The notes: generated by a model from the letters alone, not told the origin. A stretch of 33,858 nt of DNA from an uncultured Craurococcus sp. (GCA_902805545.1 CADCTD010000176.1:1-33858), one strand, 5' to 3'; counted from the first letter of the stretch, positions 15,230-23,792 are shown. A program made the numbers and translations.

Positions 15230-15946
15230 ATGCCGATGGATGCCACGCTGGCCGAGGAAGCCCCACCGGCGGGAGAGGCGGTCGCCCCCTCCGATCTGCG
15301 CGGGCTGATCGACAACGCCACGGCCGATCGCCTCTACGGCTGGGTCTGGGATGCGGCGCATCCGGGCTACCGGGTGACGGTGGAGCTGCGCCTGGCGGGC
15401 GAGGTGGTGGCCACCGGCATCGCCGGCAACCAGCGGCCGGACCTCGCCAGGCACGGCATCGGCGATGGCGGCCATGCCTTCGAGTTTGCCCTGCAGCGCC
15501 AGTGGTTCCGCCAGCTGCGGGATCTCACCGTCATCGCCCATGGCCGCGACGGCACCACCATGCAGGTGCCGGTGCATGCCCGCCGGCAGGAGGAGGCGCT
15601 GGTGCCGGCCACGGCCACGGCGCAGCTGCAGGTCGCGGCCGAGGCGCTGATCGGCGAGCAGGCCGCCATCCGGCAGGAGATGGAGGCGATGCGCCGGCGC
15701 ATCGCCGGCCTGCCAAACAACGCGGCGCTCGAGGCCGTCGCCCAGGCCGGGCAGGAGATGCAGCGCCGGGTGGACACGATGGAGCTCTGGCTCACCCGGC
15801 TGGACGACAAGCTGGCGCAGCTCGCGGCGCCGCCGGAGCCGGGGGCGAAGGGCGGGGTCGATGTCTGGCAGGTGGTGCTGATCGCGCTGCTCGTCGGCCT
15901 CGGTTGCGGCGTCATGGCCTTCATCTTCGCCCGCTACGGGGCCTAG
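15230..15946 (+). CDS. C-terminally anchored membrane protein with GW module and coiled coil
   Basis: This 238-residue protein has no known name. Residues 20-90 form a module with the pattern L(R)GLIDNAT...GWVWD (37-41)...VELRLAGEVVATGIA...RPDLARHGIGDGGHAFEF. I know this pattern as an uncharacterised domain common in alphaproteobacterial glycosyltransferases and surface-polysaccharide proteins. Residues 120-200 are rich in Ala, Gln, Glu and Leu with heptad-like spacing, probably a coiled coil. The last 27 residues are one transmembrane helix (212-234) followed by only RYGA, so the protein should be tail-anchored with its domain in the cytoplasm. GGGAAG lies about 10 bases before the ATG; ATG at 15236 is an alternative. 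It ends 4 bases before the first ABC gene, so a role beside the exporter is likely, perhaps as an adaptor. That role is inference. Confidence 0.75.
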   Translation: MPMDATLAEEAPPAGEAVAPSDLRGLIDNATADRLYGWVWDAAHPGYRVTVELRLAGEVVATGIAGNQRPDLARHGIGDGGHAFEFALQRQWFRQLRDLTVIAHGRDGTTMQVPVHARRQEEALVPATATAQLQVAAEALIGEQAAIRQEMEAMRRRIAGLPNNAALEAVAQAGQEMQRRVDTMELWLTRLDDKLAQLAAPPEPGAKGGVDVWQVVLIALLVGLGCGVMAFIFARYGA

Positions 15947-15950
15947 GCCC

Positions 15951-17687
15951 TTGGCCCGCGCGACGCTCGAGAGCGGCCTCCAGACCACGCTGTCGGAGGC
16001 GATGGCCTCCGTCCGGCACACGGTCCGGCGGCTGGTGGCCTTCCTGGTGATGCTGGGGCTCTTCGCCGCGGGCGCGGGCTTCGCCATGGTCGAGACGGGG
16101 GCGACGCTGCTGGTTTCCGTGCCGCAGACGCGGAGCGCGGAGACGGCCGTCACCATCCTCTGCGTCTGGGCGCTGCTGCTGGTGATCGCCGCGGCGCTCG
16201 GGCTGCACCAGGGGGCAGGGCTGCGGCGGCTCGGGCGGTTCGTCGCGGGGCGGCTGGGCGTGGCGACGGCGGTGGCCATGGCGCAGCGGGCCGGACGGCC
16301 GGAGGCGATCGGCAGCGCGGCGCTCGAGGATCTCGCCGTGTTGCGCCGGGGCGTCGCGGGGCTGGCCGCGCGGGCGCTGGTGCAGATCCTCGCCCTGCCG
16401 CTGCTGATCCTGCTCGCCTTCGCGGTGCATTGGGCCTTCGCCGTGCTGGCGATGCTGTTCTACGGCGTGGCCGGGCTGCTGAGCCATGCGCTGGTCGCCG
16501 CGCTGCGGCGGGAGATGGAGCTGATGCGGGCCGGCGGCGCGCAGGCGCAGGGCCTTGCCGCCGATGCGATGCGGGCCGGCGAGGCGATCCTCGCCATGGG
16601 AATGCTGCCGCGGCTCGCAGGGAGCCTGCTCTCGACCGAGGCGGAGGCGGCGGGCGAGGCCTTCCTCGCGCGGCGGCGGGCGAGCCGGCTGCGTTTCGGG
16701 CTGGATGCGGTGCTCGGCCTGTTCGGCGGCAGCTTCCTGTTCCTGATGGCCTTCCTCGTCCTGGGCGAAATGGCCGGGCGCAGCGTCGGGATGGGGTTTT
16801 TCTTCCTCACCTTCGCCCTGATCGGGCCCTTCGCCGCCTTCGCCGGCAGCAGCCGGGAGGTGGCGGAGGCGATGGCGGCCTGGCAGCGGCTGCGGCGGAT
16901 GCTGGCGGAGACGCCGAGCTTCAACCGCGGCACGGCCTTCCCCTGCCCGCAGGCGCGGCTGGTGGCGGAGCACATGACCTTCACCTTCCGCGGACTGCAG
17001 CCGGTGCTGCTGCGCAATGTGGACCTGGCGCCCGAGCCGGGCGAGGCGGTGGCGATCGTCGGCCCTTCCGGCTGCGGCAAGTCGACGCTGCTGCGGGTGC
17101 TGGTCGGGATGTTCCCGCCCTCCGCCGGCGGCGTCTATCTCGACGGACATGCGGTGCACCAGTGGGACCGCGAGGCGCTGGCCGGGCATCTCGGCTTCCT
17201 GCCGCAGCAGCCGCTGCTCGGGCGCGGGACGGTGGCGGAGGTCATCGCCCGGCTCGGCACGCCGGACATGGCGCAGGTGCTGGAGGCGGCGCGGCGGGCG
17301 GGGGTGCATGAGGCGGTCGCCGCCCTGCCGCTCGGCTATGCGACGCCGGTGGACGGGGCCTGGCCGCTCTCGATGGGGCAGCAGCACCGGCTGGCGCTGG
17401 CCCGGGCGCTCTATCGGCGGCCGCGGGTGCTGGTACTGGACGAGCTGGCCGCCGGGCTGGATGCGGCGGGCGAGGCGGAAGTGATCTTCCTCCTCGCCGA
17501 GTTGCGGCGGGAGGGGGTGGCGGTCGTCTTCACGACGCATCGGCCGGCGCTGGTCGGCGCGGCGGACCGGGTGCTGGCGCTGCGCAACGGCTCGCTGGTG
17601 CGGGCGGGGGCGCAGGACGGCCCGCCGCGGCTCGGCGCGGCGGCGCAGGCGCCGATGCTGCCGGGGCGGAAGGCGGCGGCGGCATGA
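15951..17687 (+). CDS. Type I secretion ABC exporter subunit A (half transporter)
   Basis: This 578-residue protein has an N-terminal membrane domain with about six helices (residues 20-290) and a C-terminal nucleotide-binding domain. It has no C39 peptidase or C39-like domain, so it resembles the short PrtD/AprD-type exporters. Walker A is GPSGCGKST (371-379), the Q-loop is GFLPQQP, Walker B is VLVLDE with Glu498, and the H-loop His is at 530. The ABC signature is LSMGQ (473-477) instead of LSGGQ, an atypical third residue. The start is TTG at 15951, just 4 bases after the upstream stop; an ATG near 16002 is possible. It is followed with a 4-base overlap by a second, different half transporter, so the two probably form a heterodimer in the inner membrane. 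Confidence 0.85.
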   Translation: MARATLESGLQTTLSEAMASVRHTVRRLVAFLVMLGLFAAGAGFAMVETGATLLVSVPQTRSAETAVTILCVWALLLVIAAALGLHQGAGLRRLGRFVAGRLGVATAVAMAQRAGRPEAIGSAALEDLAVLRRGVAGLAARALVQILALPLLILLAFAVHWAFAVLAMLFYGVAGLLSHALVAALRREMELMRAGGAQAQGLAADAMRAGEAILAMGMLPRLAGSLLSTEAEAAGEAFLARRRASRLRFGLDAVLGLFGGSFLFLMAFLVLGEMAGRSVGMGFFFLTFALIGPFAAFAGSSREVAEAMAAWQRLRRMLAETPSFNRGTAFPCPQARLVAEHMTFTFRGLQPVLLRNVDLAPEPGEAVAIVGPSGCGKSTLLRVLVGMFPPSAGGVYLDGHAVHQWDREALAGHLGFLPQQPLLGRGTVAEVIARLGTPDMAQVLEAARRAGVHEAVAALPLGYATPVDGAWPLSMGQQHRLALARALYRRPRVLVLDELAAGLDAAGEAEVIFLLAELRREGVAVVFTTHRPALVGAADRVLALRNGSLVRAGAQDGPPRLGAAAQAPMLPGRKAAAA

Positions 17688-19381
17688 GCGCGAGCATCTC
17701 CAACCGGCGCAGCTGGCTGCGGGCCATGGGGCTCGGGCCGGGAAGCGTGCTGGCGATCCTGCTGCTGAGCCTTGGCGGCGTGCTCGGCCTGTTCGACCTG
17801 GTGCTCAGCGTCGCGCACATCACCGATGGCGTACTGGAGAGCAAGAACGGCAACACGGTGCTGGCGCTGCTGCTGGTCTTCGCGCTGGCGACGCTGCTCT
17901 CGGCCTATTACCGCCACCGGCGCGAGGCGCTGCTGCAGGCGATGGCGGAGCGGCTCGGCCTCGCGCTGCGGGCGGAGGCGCTGCAGGCGGCGATCCGGCG
18001 GGCGGCGCGGCGCGACATGGTGGCGGGGCTCGGCGTGCTGCAGGACGTCGCGGCGGCGCAGCGCCTCATCGCGGGCGAGGCGGTGGCGGGGCTGCTCGAC
18101 CTCGCGGGCGCAGCGGCGGCGGTCGCGCTCGTCTTCCACCTGAATCCGGGCTTCGGCTGGATCCTCCTGGCGGGGATGGCGGCGACGGCGGTGCTCGCCC
18201 TGGTGCTGCAGCGGGTGGCGGGGCCGGCCGGGGCCAAGGCGGAGGCGGAGATGGGCGCCGCGGCGCATGAACTCGCCGGGCAGCTCGTGCACGCCGACCT
18301 GGCGCGCGGGCTCGGCCAGGTGCCGGCACTGCTGGCGCGCTGGCAACAGCGCTCCGAGGCGGCGCTCGGCCTTGCGGAGCTGGCGGAGGCGCGGGGGGAT
18401 GCGCTGCGCGAGCTGCAGGCGCTGGCCGCGGCGCTGACCGCGATCGGGCTGATCGGCTTCGGCATCCTTGAGATCATCGAGGGGCGGGGGACGATCGGGC
18501 TGGTGCTCGGCGCCGTGCTGCTCGGGCAATTCGCGCTGCGGCCGCTGGCCGGGCTGGTGCAGCATTTCGAGGCCTGGCAGGCCGGGACGCGCGCCTGGGG
18601 GCGGCTGCGCCGGGCGCTGGCGGAGGAGGCGGAGGTCGTCGCCCGGCCGCCGGTCGCCGGGGCGCCGGACGGGCTGGTCGCCGAGGGGCTCGGCTTCCAC
18701 CCGGCGGGACCGGACCGGCCGATCCTCGCCGGGCTCGGCTTCGCCCTGGCGCCGGGGGAGGTGCTGCTGGTCGAGGGCGGCAACGGCGCGGGCAAGACGA
18801 CGCTGCTGCGCCTCCTCCTCGGCCTGGTGCCGCCCGATGCGGGGCGGGTGCTGCTCGACGGGCAGGACACCTGCTTCTGCGACCGCAGCGTGCTCGGGGC
18901 GCGGATCGGCTACCTGCCGCAGGATATCCAGCTGCTGGAGGCGGATATCTTCACCAATATCGGCCGCGGGCCGGGGGCGCCGGCGGAGCTGGTGGTGGCC
19001 GCGGCGCGGATGGCTGGCGCGCATGAGATGATCGGCCGGCAGCCGATGGGCTACCAGACCCAGGCGGGCAACAGCGCCGGGCTCTCGGCCGGGCAGCGGC
19101 GGCTGGTCGGGCTGGCGAGGGCGCTCTACGGCATGCCGCGGCTGCTGGTGCTGGACGAGCCGGAGATCGGCCTCGACGGCGCGGCGCGGCGGGCGATGCG
19201 GGCGGCGGTGAGCCAGGCGAGCGCGGCGGGTGCTGTCGTGATCCTGGTGACGCATGAGCCGGCGACCTGGGCGGACCTCGCCGGGCACCGGCTGCGGCTG
19301 GAGGCGGGCGGCGGGTTCGAATGGCTCGCCGGCGGGCCTGGCGAGGCAGGAATGGAGCAGCATCGTGCAGCAGCTGGTTAA
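17684..19381 (+). CDS. Type I secretion ABC exporter subunit B (half transporter)
   Basis: This 565-residue half transporter has a membrane domain (about residues 15-300) and a nucleotide-binding domain. Walker A is GGNGAGKTT (365-373), the Q-loop is IGYLPQDIQL, the signature is LSAGQ (467-471) as in PrtD-type exporters, Walker B Glu is 492 and the H-loop His is 524. The pattern GYLPQDIQLLEADIFTNI is characteristic of type I secretion ATPases. It is clearly different in sequence from subunit A, so the pair is not a recent duplication. The ATG overlaps the upstream stop as ATGA. Its 3' end overlaps the membrane fusion gene by 17 bases, which ties the three into one translational unit. Confidence 0.88.
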   Translation: MSASISNRRSWLRAMGLGPGSVLAILLLSLGGVLGLFDLVLSVAHITDGVLESKNGNTVLALLLVFALATLLSAYYRHRREALLQAMAERLGLALRAEALQAAIRRAARRDMVAGLGVLQDVAAAQRLIAGEAVAGLLDLAGAAAAVALVFHLNPGFGWILLAGMAATAVLALVLQRVAGPAGAKAEAEMGAAAHELAGQLVHADLARGLGQVPALLARWQQRSEAALGLAELAEARGDALRELQALAAALTAIGLIGFGILEIIEGRGTIGLVLGAVLLGQFALRPLAGLVQHFEAWQAGTRAWGRLRRALAEEAEVVARPPVAGAPDGLVAEGLGFHPAGPDRPILAGLGFALAPGEVLLVEGGNGAGKTTLLRLLLGLVPPDAGRVLLDGQDTCFCDRSVLGARIGYLPQDIQLLEADIFTNIGRGPGAPAELVVAAARMAGAHEMIGRQPMGYQTQAGNSAGLSAGQRRLVGLARALYGMPRLLVLDEPEIGLDGAARRAMRAAVSQASAAGAVVILVTHEPATWADLAGHRLRLEAGGGFEWLAGGPGEAGMEQHRAAAG

Positions 19382-20744
19382 GCATGGCGAGGCCGCGGCG
19401 CTGCCGGCCTCCCTCCCCCAGGAGTCGCTGCAGAAGCAGCTGGAGCGGGCGGTGCAGAGCCCGCCGGTCCATCGGCTGGTGCGGCGCTCGCTGCTGACGC
19501 TCGCCATCACCCTGCTGCCGATCGCGGGCTGGGCGACGATGACCGTCGCCGAGCGGGCGGTGCTGGCCGGCGGGCAGCTCGTGCCCGAGGGGCGGCGGAA
19601 GACCGTCAACCTGCTGGAGCCGGGCATCCTGCGCCGGCTGCTGGTGCAGGAAGGGACGATGGTGCAGGCCGGGCAGCCACTGCTGCAGCTCGACGTGACG
19701 CAGGCGGAGGCGACGGCAGGGCAGGCCAAGGCGGCCTATTGGAGCGGGCGCGCGCGCATTGCCCGGCTGCGGACGGAGCAGGCGGAGCAGAGGCAGCTCG
19801 CCTTCCCGGTCGATCTCGAGGCGGAGGCGAAGGCGGATCCGGCGATCCAGGTCTTCCTCCGCGCCGAGCAGGCGCTGTTCGCGGCGCGCTGGGCGAATTT
19901 CGACGGACAGGTCGGCGTGCAGGAGCGGGCCATCACCCAGCTGCAGGAGCAGGTGGCCGGCGCGCAGGCGCAGCGCGAGGGTGCCGGACGGCAGCTGATG
20001 GCCGTGCGGGAGCAGATCGCGGGCTACAACCGGCTGCTGACGCAGGGCTATGCCTCGCGCTTCACCGTGTTGAACCTGCAGCAGCAGGAGGCGGGCTTCG
20101 TCGCCACGATCGGGCAGGCGAATGCGCAGGAGGCGCAGCTGCGCGAGGGCATCATCCAGGCGCAGCGGCAGCTCGAGGGGCTGCGGCTGACGCGGCTCTC
20201 CGAGATCGCCAACGACATGCAGGCCACCGAGGCGACGACGGCCGCGGCGCTGCAGCAGCTGCGCGCGGCGCAGGACGTGCTGAACCGGCGCGAGGTGCTG
20301 TCGCCGGAGGCCGGCACGGTGACGAACATCCAGGCTTTCACCCCAGGGGCGACGATCCAGACCGGGCAGCCGATCCTCGACCTGGTGCCGCTGAACGACC
20401 GGCTGGTGATCGAGGGGAGGGTGCAGCCGACGGATATCGAGCAGGTCGCAGTCGGGCAGCGGGCGAATATCCGGCTGAGCAGCTACCGCACGCGCAACGT
20501 GCCGATGCTGCAGGGGCAGGTGATCGTCGTCGGCGCCGATGTGCAGGTGCCGCCGAACAACAACGGCAACCCGTATTTCCTCGTGCGGGTGGAGTTCGAT
20601 CCTGGGCAGCTGGACTCGGTGCCGGACCTGGCGCCGGTCGCGGGCATGCCGGCGGAGCTGTACATCCTCGGCGAGCGACGCACGCCCTTCGCCTATCTCT
20701 GGGGCCCGCTGAGCGCTGCGGCGCGGCGCGCCCTGCGGGATTAG
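19365..20744 (+). CDS. HlyD/PrtE-type membrane fusion protein
   Basis: This 459-residue periplasmic adaptor has a short cytoplasmic N-terminus, one transmembrane helix (about 42-61) and a lipoyl half-motif (NLLEPGILRRLLVQEGTMVQAGQPLLQLD). A long Gln/Ala/Glu-rich coiled-coil hairpin follows (about 100-310), then the second lipoyl half and beta-barrel (SPEAGTVTNIQAFTPGATI, VQPTDIEQVAVGQ). Such proteins join the inner-membrane ABC exporter to a TolC-type outer membrane channel. The GTG at 19365 was chosen because GGAG lies 7-8 bases upstream and the reading frame starts inside the preceding gene. No TolC gene follows, so the channel must be encoded elsewhere. Confidence 0.92.
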   Translation: MQQLVKHGEAAALPASLPQESLQKQLERAVQSPPVHRLVRRSLLTLAITLLPIAGWATMTVAERAVLAGGQLVPEGRRKTVNLLEPGILRRLLVQEGTMVQAGQPLLQLDVTQAEATAGQAKAAYWSGRARIARLRTEQAEQRQLAFPVDLEAEAKADPAIQVFLRAEQALFAARWANFDGQVGVQERAITQLQEQVAGAQAQREGAGRQLMAVREQIAGYNRLLTQGYASRFTVLNLQQQEAGFVATIGQANAQEAQLREGIIQAQRQLEGLRLTRLSEIANDMQATEATTAAALQQLRAAQDVLNRREVLSPEAGTVTNIQAFTPGATIQTGQPILDLVPLNDRLVIEGRVQPTDIEQVAVGQRANIRLSSYRTRNVPMLQGQVIVVGADVQVPPNNNGNPYFLVRVEFDPGQLDSVPDLAPVAGMPAELYILGERRTPFAYLWGPLSAAARRALRD

Positions 20745-20764
20745 GAGGGGCGAGAGGCCCCTCC
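20744..20764. terminator. Bidirectional hairpin between convergent genes
   Basis: GGAGGGGC (20744-20751) pairs with GCCCCTCC (20757-20764) around GAGAG. It fills the 22-base gap between the membrane fusion gene stop and the convergent DctP stop, as expected for a shared terminator, although no T tract is present. Confidence 0.55.
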
Positions 20765-20766
20765 CC

Positions 20767-21846
20767 TCACCGCCGCTGCGAAGCCTGGGCGATGTAGTTG
20801 TCGAAGGACAGCTCCGCCACGCGGAACCAGGCCCGCATGTCGTCGCGCGACTTCGACCAGGCGGCGTGGATCCTGGCGTATTCCGGGCTCCTTTGGGCGA
20901 GCTCCGCCTCGAGCGCCATGGCCTCGCGGTAGCAGGCATCCATCACCTCGCGCGGGAAGCCGCGGAGCTGGGTGCCGCTGGCCAGCAGGCGGCGCAGCGC
21001 CTCGGGGTTGCGGGTGTCGTAGCGGGCGACCATCCAATGCGTCGCCTCGGCGGCGGCGGTGCGGATGGCGGCCTGATAGCTCTTCGGCAGGGCGTTCCAC
21101 TGCTCGAGATTGGCGACGAAGGTGGTGTTGGCCGCGCCCTCCCACCAGGCGGGGTAGTAGTAGAAGGGCGCCACCTTGTTGAAGCCGAGCTTCTCGTCGT
21201 CATAGGGGCCGAGCCATTCGACGGCGTCGATCGTGCCGCGCTCGAGCGCCGGGTAGATGTCGCCGCCGGCGAGCTGCTGCGGCACGCCGCCGACGCGTTG
21301 GAGCACGGTGCCGCCGAGGCCGGCGATGCGCATCTTGAGGCCGCGCAGGTCCTCGACGGTCCTGACCTCCTTGCGGAACCAGCCACCCATCTGGGCGCCG
21401 GTGGTGCCGAGCGGCAGCGCGTAGGTGTTGTACTGGCGGAAGAGCTCGTTCAGCAGGTCGATGCCGCCGCCTTCATACATCCAGGCATTCTGCTGACGGG
21501 TGTTGAGGCCGAAGGGCACGCCGGTGGCGAAGGCGAAGGCCGGGTTCTTGCCGACGTAGAAGGAGGCGGTGGTGTGGCAGCACTCCACCGTGCCGGCCTG
21601 GACGGCATCCAGCGCCTGGAGGGCGGGGACAACCTCGCCGGGACCGAAGACGCGGATCTGGAAGCGGTCCTCCGTCAGCTCGGCGACGGTGCGGGCGAAG
21701 ACTTGGGCGGCGCCGTGGATGGCATCGAGCGAGGTCGGGTAGCTGCTGGTCAGGCGCCAGCGGAGCGCGGGCGCAGTCTGCGCGAGGGCGGGCGTCGCCA
21801 GGGTGGCGGCGAGCGCGGTCTGGCCGAGGATGGCTCTGCGGTTCAT
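20767..21846 (-). CDS. TRAP transporter substrate-binding protein (DctP family)
   Basis: This 359-residue periplasmic protein begins with MNRRAILGQTALAATLATPALAQ in two parts: a twin-arginine-like basic start and a hydrophobic stretch ending in an Ala-x-Ala cleavage site. The mature part has family features including LRGLKMRIAGLGG with the conserved ligand-binding Arg, and GTIDAVEWLGPYDDEKLGFNK, typical of the branch that binds keto acids or similar carboxylates. DctP proteins deliver a substrate to DctQM membrane partners, but none lies next to it. ATG at 21846 is preceded by GGAGGAAACCC. The gene is convergent with the exporter operon. The ligand is not predictable with confidence. Confidence 0.92.
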   Translation of the reverse strand: MNRRAILGQTALAATLATPALAQTAPALRWRLTSSYPTSLDAIHGAAQVFARTVAELTEDRFQIRVFGPGEVVPALQALDAVQAGTVECCHTTASFYVGKNPAFAFATGVPFGLNTRQQNAWMYEGGGIDLLNELFRQYNTYALPLGTTGAQMGGWFRKEVRTVEDLRGLKMRIAGLGGTVLQRVGGVPQQLAGGDIYPALERGTIDAVEWLGPYDDEKLGFNKVAPFYYYPAWWEGAANTTFVANLEQWNALPKSYQAAIRTAAAEATHWMVARYDTRNPEALRRLLASGTQLRGFPREVMDACYREAMALEAELAQRSPEYARIHAAWSKSRDDMRAWFRVAELSFDNYIAQASQRR

Positions 21847-21972
21847 CTCTGGGTTTCCTCCGGGTACTTTCGGAGGCGGGAAGAACCATGGATGGGGCCG
21901 CCGGGGAAGTCCCCGGCTGGTGGATTGCGCCGAGGGGTATAAGCTCCGGCAAAACCCGGGGGAGCGTCCGCC

Positions 21973-22728
21973 ATGCTGGATGACGAGGTGCGGGTCTATT
22001 GGATGACCGGCTGCACCAGCTGCCTGCGCACCAAGGAGTTCCTGGCGCGCCACCGGGTGCCCTTCGCCTCGCGCAATGTGCTCGCCGACGAGGCGGCCTA
22101 TGCGGAGCTGGAGCGCTTCGGCCTGCGCCAGGTGCCGATCGTGACGCGCGGCGAGGCCTGGGCCAATGGGCAGGTGCTGCGCGACGTGGCGGAGCTGGTC
22201 GGGATCGATCTCGGGGCGCCGCAGATCCTGCCTGTGGCGGAGCTCAGGCGGCGGCAGGAGGCGATCCTCGGCGGGGCGCGGCGCTTCGCGGCGCAGCTGC
22301 CGGAGGCGAGCCTCGCGACGCTGCTGCCGGACCGGCCGCGCTCCCATGCCGACCTCGTCTACCACATCGTCAACATCGTCGATGCCTTCCTCGAGCATGA
22401 GGCGGGGATCCCGCTCCGCTACGAGGCCTATTTCCGCCTGCCGCCCCGGGCCGAGAAGGCCGCGCTGCTGGCCTATGGGGCGGATGTGGAGGGGCGGCTC
22501 GCGGCCTGGTTCGCCGGGCCCGGGCGCGGGCGGGATTGGACGGAGGCGGCGCAGGTCTATTACGGGCGGCAGTCGCTGCACGAGTTCCTCGAGCGGACGG
22601 TCTGGCACAGCGGACAGCACACGCGGCAGCTGATCTGGGTGCTGGAGCGGATGGGAATCGAGCCCGAGGGAAAGCTGGGGCCGGAGGTCTTCGCCGGCCT
22701 GCCGATGCCGGAGGAGGTGTGGGGATGA
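21973..22728 (+). CDS. Glutaredoxin-DinB fusion protein
   Basis: This 251-residue protein joins two domains. Residues 5-80 are a glutaredoxin-like thioredoxin fold with redox motif CTSC (Cys14, Cys17) and the cis-proline region QVPIV (53-57). Residues 85-251 are a DinB/YfiT-type four-helix bundle with the metal-binding histidine pattern: His131 in the first helix and His212 and His216 in WHSGQHTRQL. DinB-type proteins include thiol-dependent transferases that act with bacillithiol, mycothiol or glutathione. The fused glutaredoxin suggests a thiol-coupled reaction, but the substrate is unknown. Its stop overlaps the next gene as ATGA, linking it to the monooxygenase and hydratase that follow. 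Confidence 0.82.
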   Translation: MLDDEVRVYWMTGCTSCLRTKEFLARHRVPFASRNVLADEAAYAELERFGLRQVPIVTRGEAWANGQVLRDVAELVGIDLGAPQILPVAELRRRQEAILGGARRFAAQLPEASLATLLPDRPRSHADLVYHIVNIVDAFLEHEAGIPLRYEAYFRLPPRAEKAALLAYGADVEGRLAAWFAGPGRGRDWTEAAQVYYGRQSLHEFLERTVWHSGQHTRQLIWVLERMGIEPEGKLGPEVFAGLPMPEEVWG

Positions 22729-23792
22729 AGCTCGGGCTCTCGATCGGCTATTCGAATGCACGGCTGGACGTGCCCGTCGCGCTGATCCAGCGGGCGGAGG
22801 AGCTTGGGTACGATTCCGTCTGGACGGCGGAGGCCTATGGCTCGGATGCGGTCTCGCCGCTCGCCTATCTGGCGGCGGTGACGAAGCGCATCAGGCTCGG
22901 CACGGGCGTGATGCAGCTCGCCGCCAGGACGCCGGCGAATGCGGCGATGTGCGCGGGCACGGTGGACAGCCTTGCAGGCGGCGGGCGCTTCATCGCGGGG
23001 CTCGGGGTGAGCGGCCCGCAGATCGTCGAGGGCTGGTACGGACAGCCCTGGGGCAAGCCCTACTACCGGGTGAAGGACTATGTGGCGATCATGCGGAAGA
23101 TCTGGGCGCGCGAGGCGCCGGTGACGCATGACGGGCCGGAGATCCCCCTGCCCTATACCGGCCCCGGCGCGCTCGGCATCGGCAAGCCGCTGAAGTCGAT
23201 CCTGCACATGAACCCAAGCATCCCCGTCTATCTGGGGACGGAGACGGATGCGATGGTGCGGCTGACGGGCGAGATCGCGGATGGGTGGCTGGCGCTCGGC
23301 TTCGTCCCCGGCACGCTGCCGCATTTCATGCCGCTGCTGGAGGAGGGCTTCCGCCGGGCGGAAAAGGCGACGGGCCGGCCGAAGACGCGGTCGGATTTCA
23401 CCATCCATGCGAGCGTGCATGTCGAGGTCTCGGACGACGTGCGCGGGGCGCTGGCGAAGCTGAAGCCCGAGATCGCGCTTTATGTCGGCGGCATGGGGCA
23501 CAAGGACAAGAATTTCCACCGCGACATGATGGAGCGGCGCGGCTTCGGCGGGGCGGCGGCGCGCATCCAGGAGCTCTATCTGGCAGGACGGAAGGAGGAG
23601 GCGATCGCCGCCGTGCCGGACGACTGGGTGGACATGAAGTCGCTGGTTGGGCCGCCGGCGCGGATCAAGGAAAGGTTCAAGGCCTGGGCGGAGAGCGGGG
23701 CGGATGCGCTCAGCGTTCGCTCGCGCCAGCCCGCGGCGATCGAGGTCATGGCGGAGGCGGCGGGGCTGGCTCCGGCGGGAGGCATGGCATGA
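22725..23792 (+). CDS. Luciferase-like monooxygenase (LLM class, flavin/F420-dependent)
   Basis: This 355-residue TIM-barrel protein begins MKLGLSIGYSNARLDVPVAL and has family blocks AEELGYDSVWTAEAYGSDA, RLGTGVMQLAARTPANAAM and LAGGGRFIAGLGVSGPQIVEGWYG. The C-terminal half includes PVYLGTETDAMVRLTGEIADGWL. LLM proteins oxidise or reduce small molecules with reduced FMN or coenzyme F420; which cofactor is used here cannot be told. The ATG at 22725 overlaps the upstream gene by 4 bases, and its end overlaps the hydratase by 4 bases. This three-gene coupling suggests a shared catabolic step. Confidence 0.88.
   Translation: MKLGLSIGYSNARLDVPVALIQRAEELGYDSVWTAEAYGSDAVSPLAYLAAVTKRIRLGTGVMQLAARTPANAAMCAGTVDSLAGGGRFIAGLGVSGPQIVEGWYGQPWGKPYYRVKDYVAIMRKIWAREAPVTHDGPEIPLPYTGPGALGIGKPLKSILHMNPSIPVYLGTETDAMVRLTGEIADGWLALGFVPGTLPHFMPLLEEGFRRAEKATGRPKTRSDFTIHASVHVEVSDDVRGALAKLKPEIALYVGGMGHKDKNFHRDMMERRGFGGAAARIQELYLAGRKEEAIAAVPDDWVDMKSLVGPPARIKERFKAWAESGADALSVRSRQPAAIEVMAEAAGLAPAGGMA

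Noticed and set aside
17411-19729. A 772-codon minus-strand frame opposite the second ABC exporter
   Set aside because: The plus strand holds complete ABC motifs and the antisense product has no recognisable domain.
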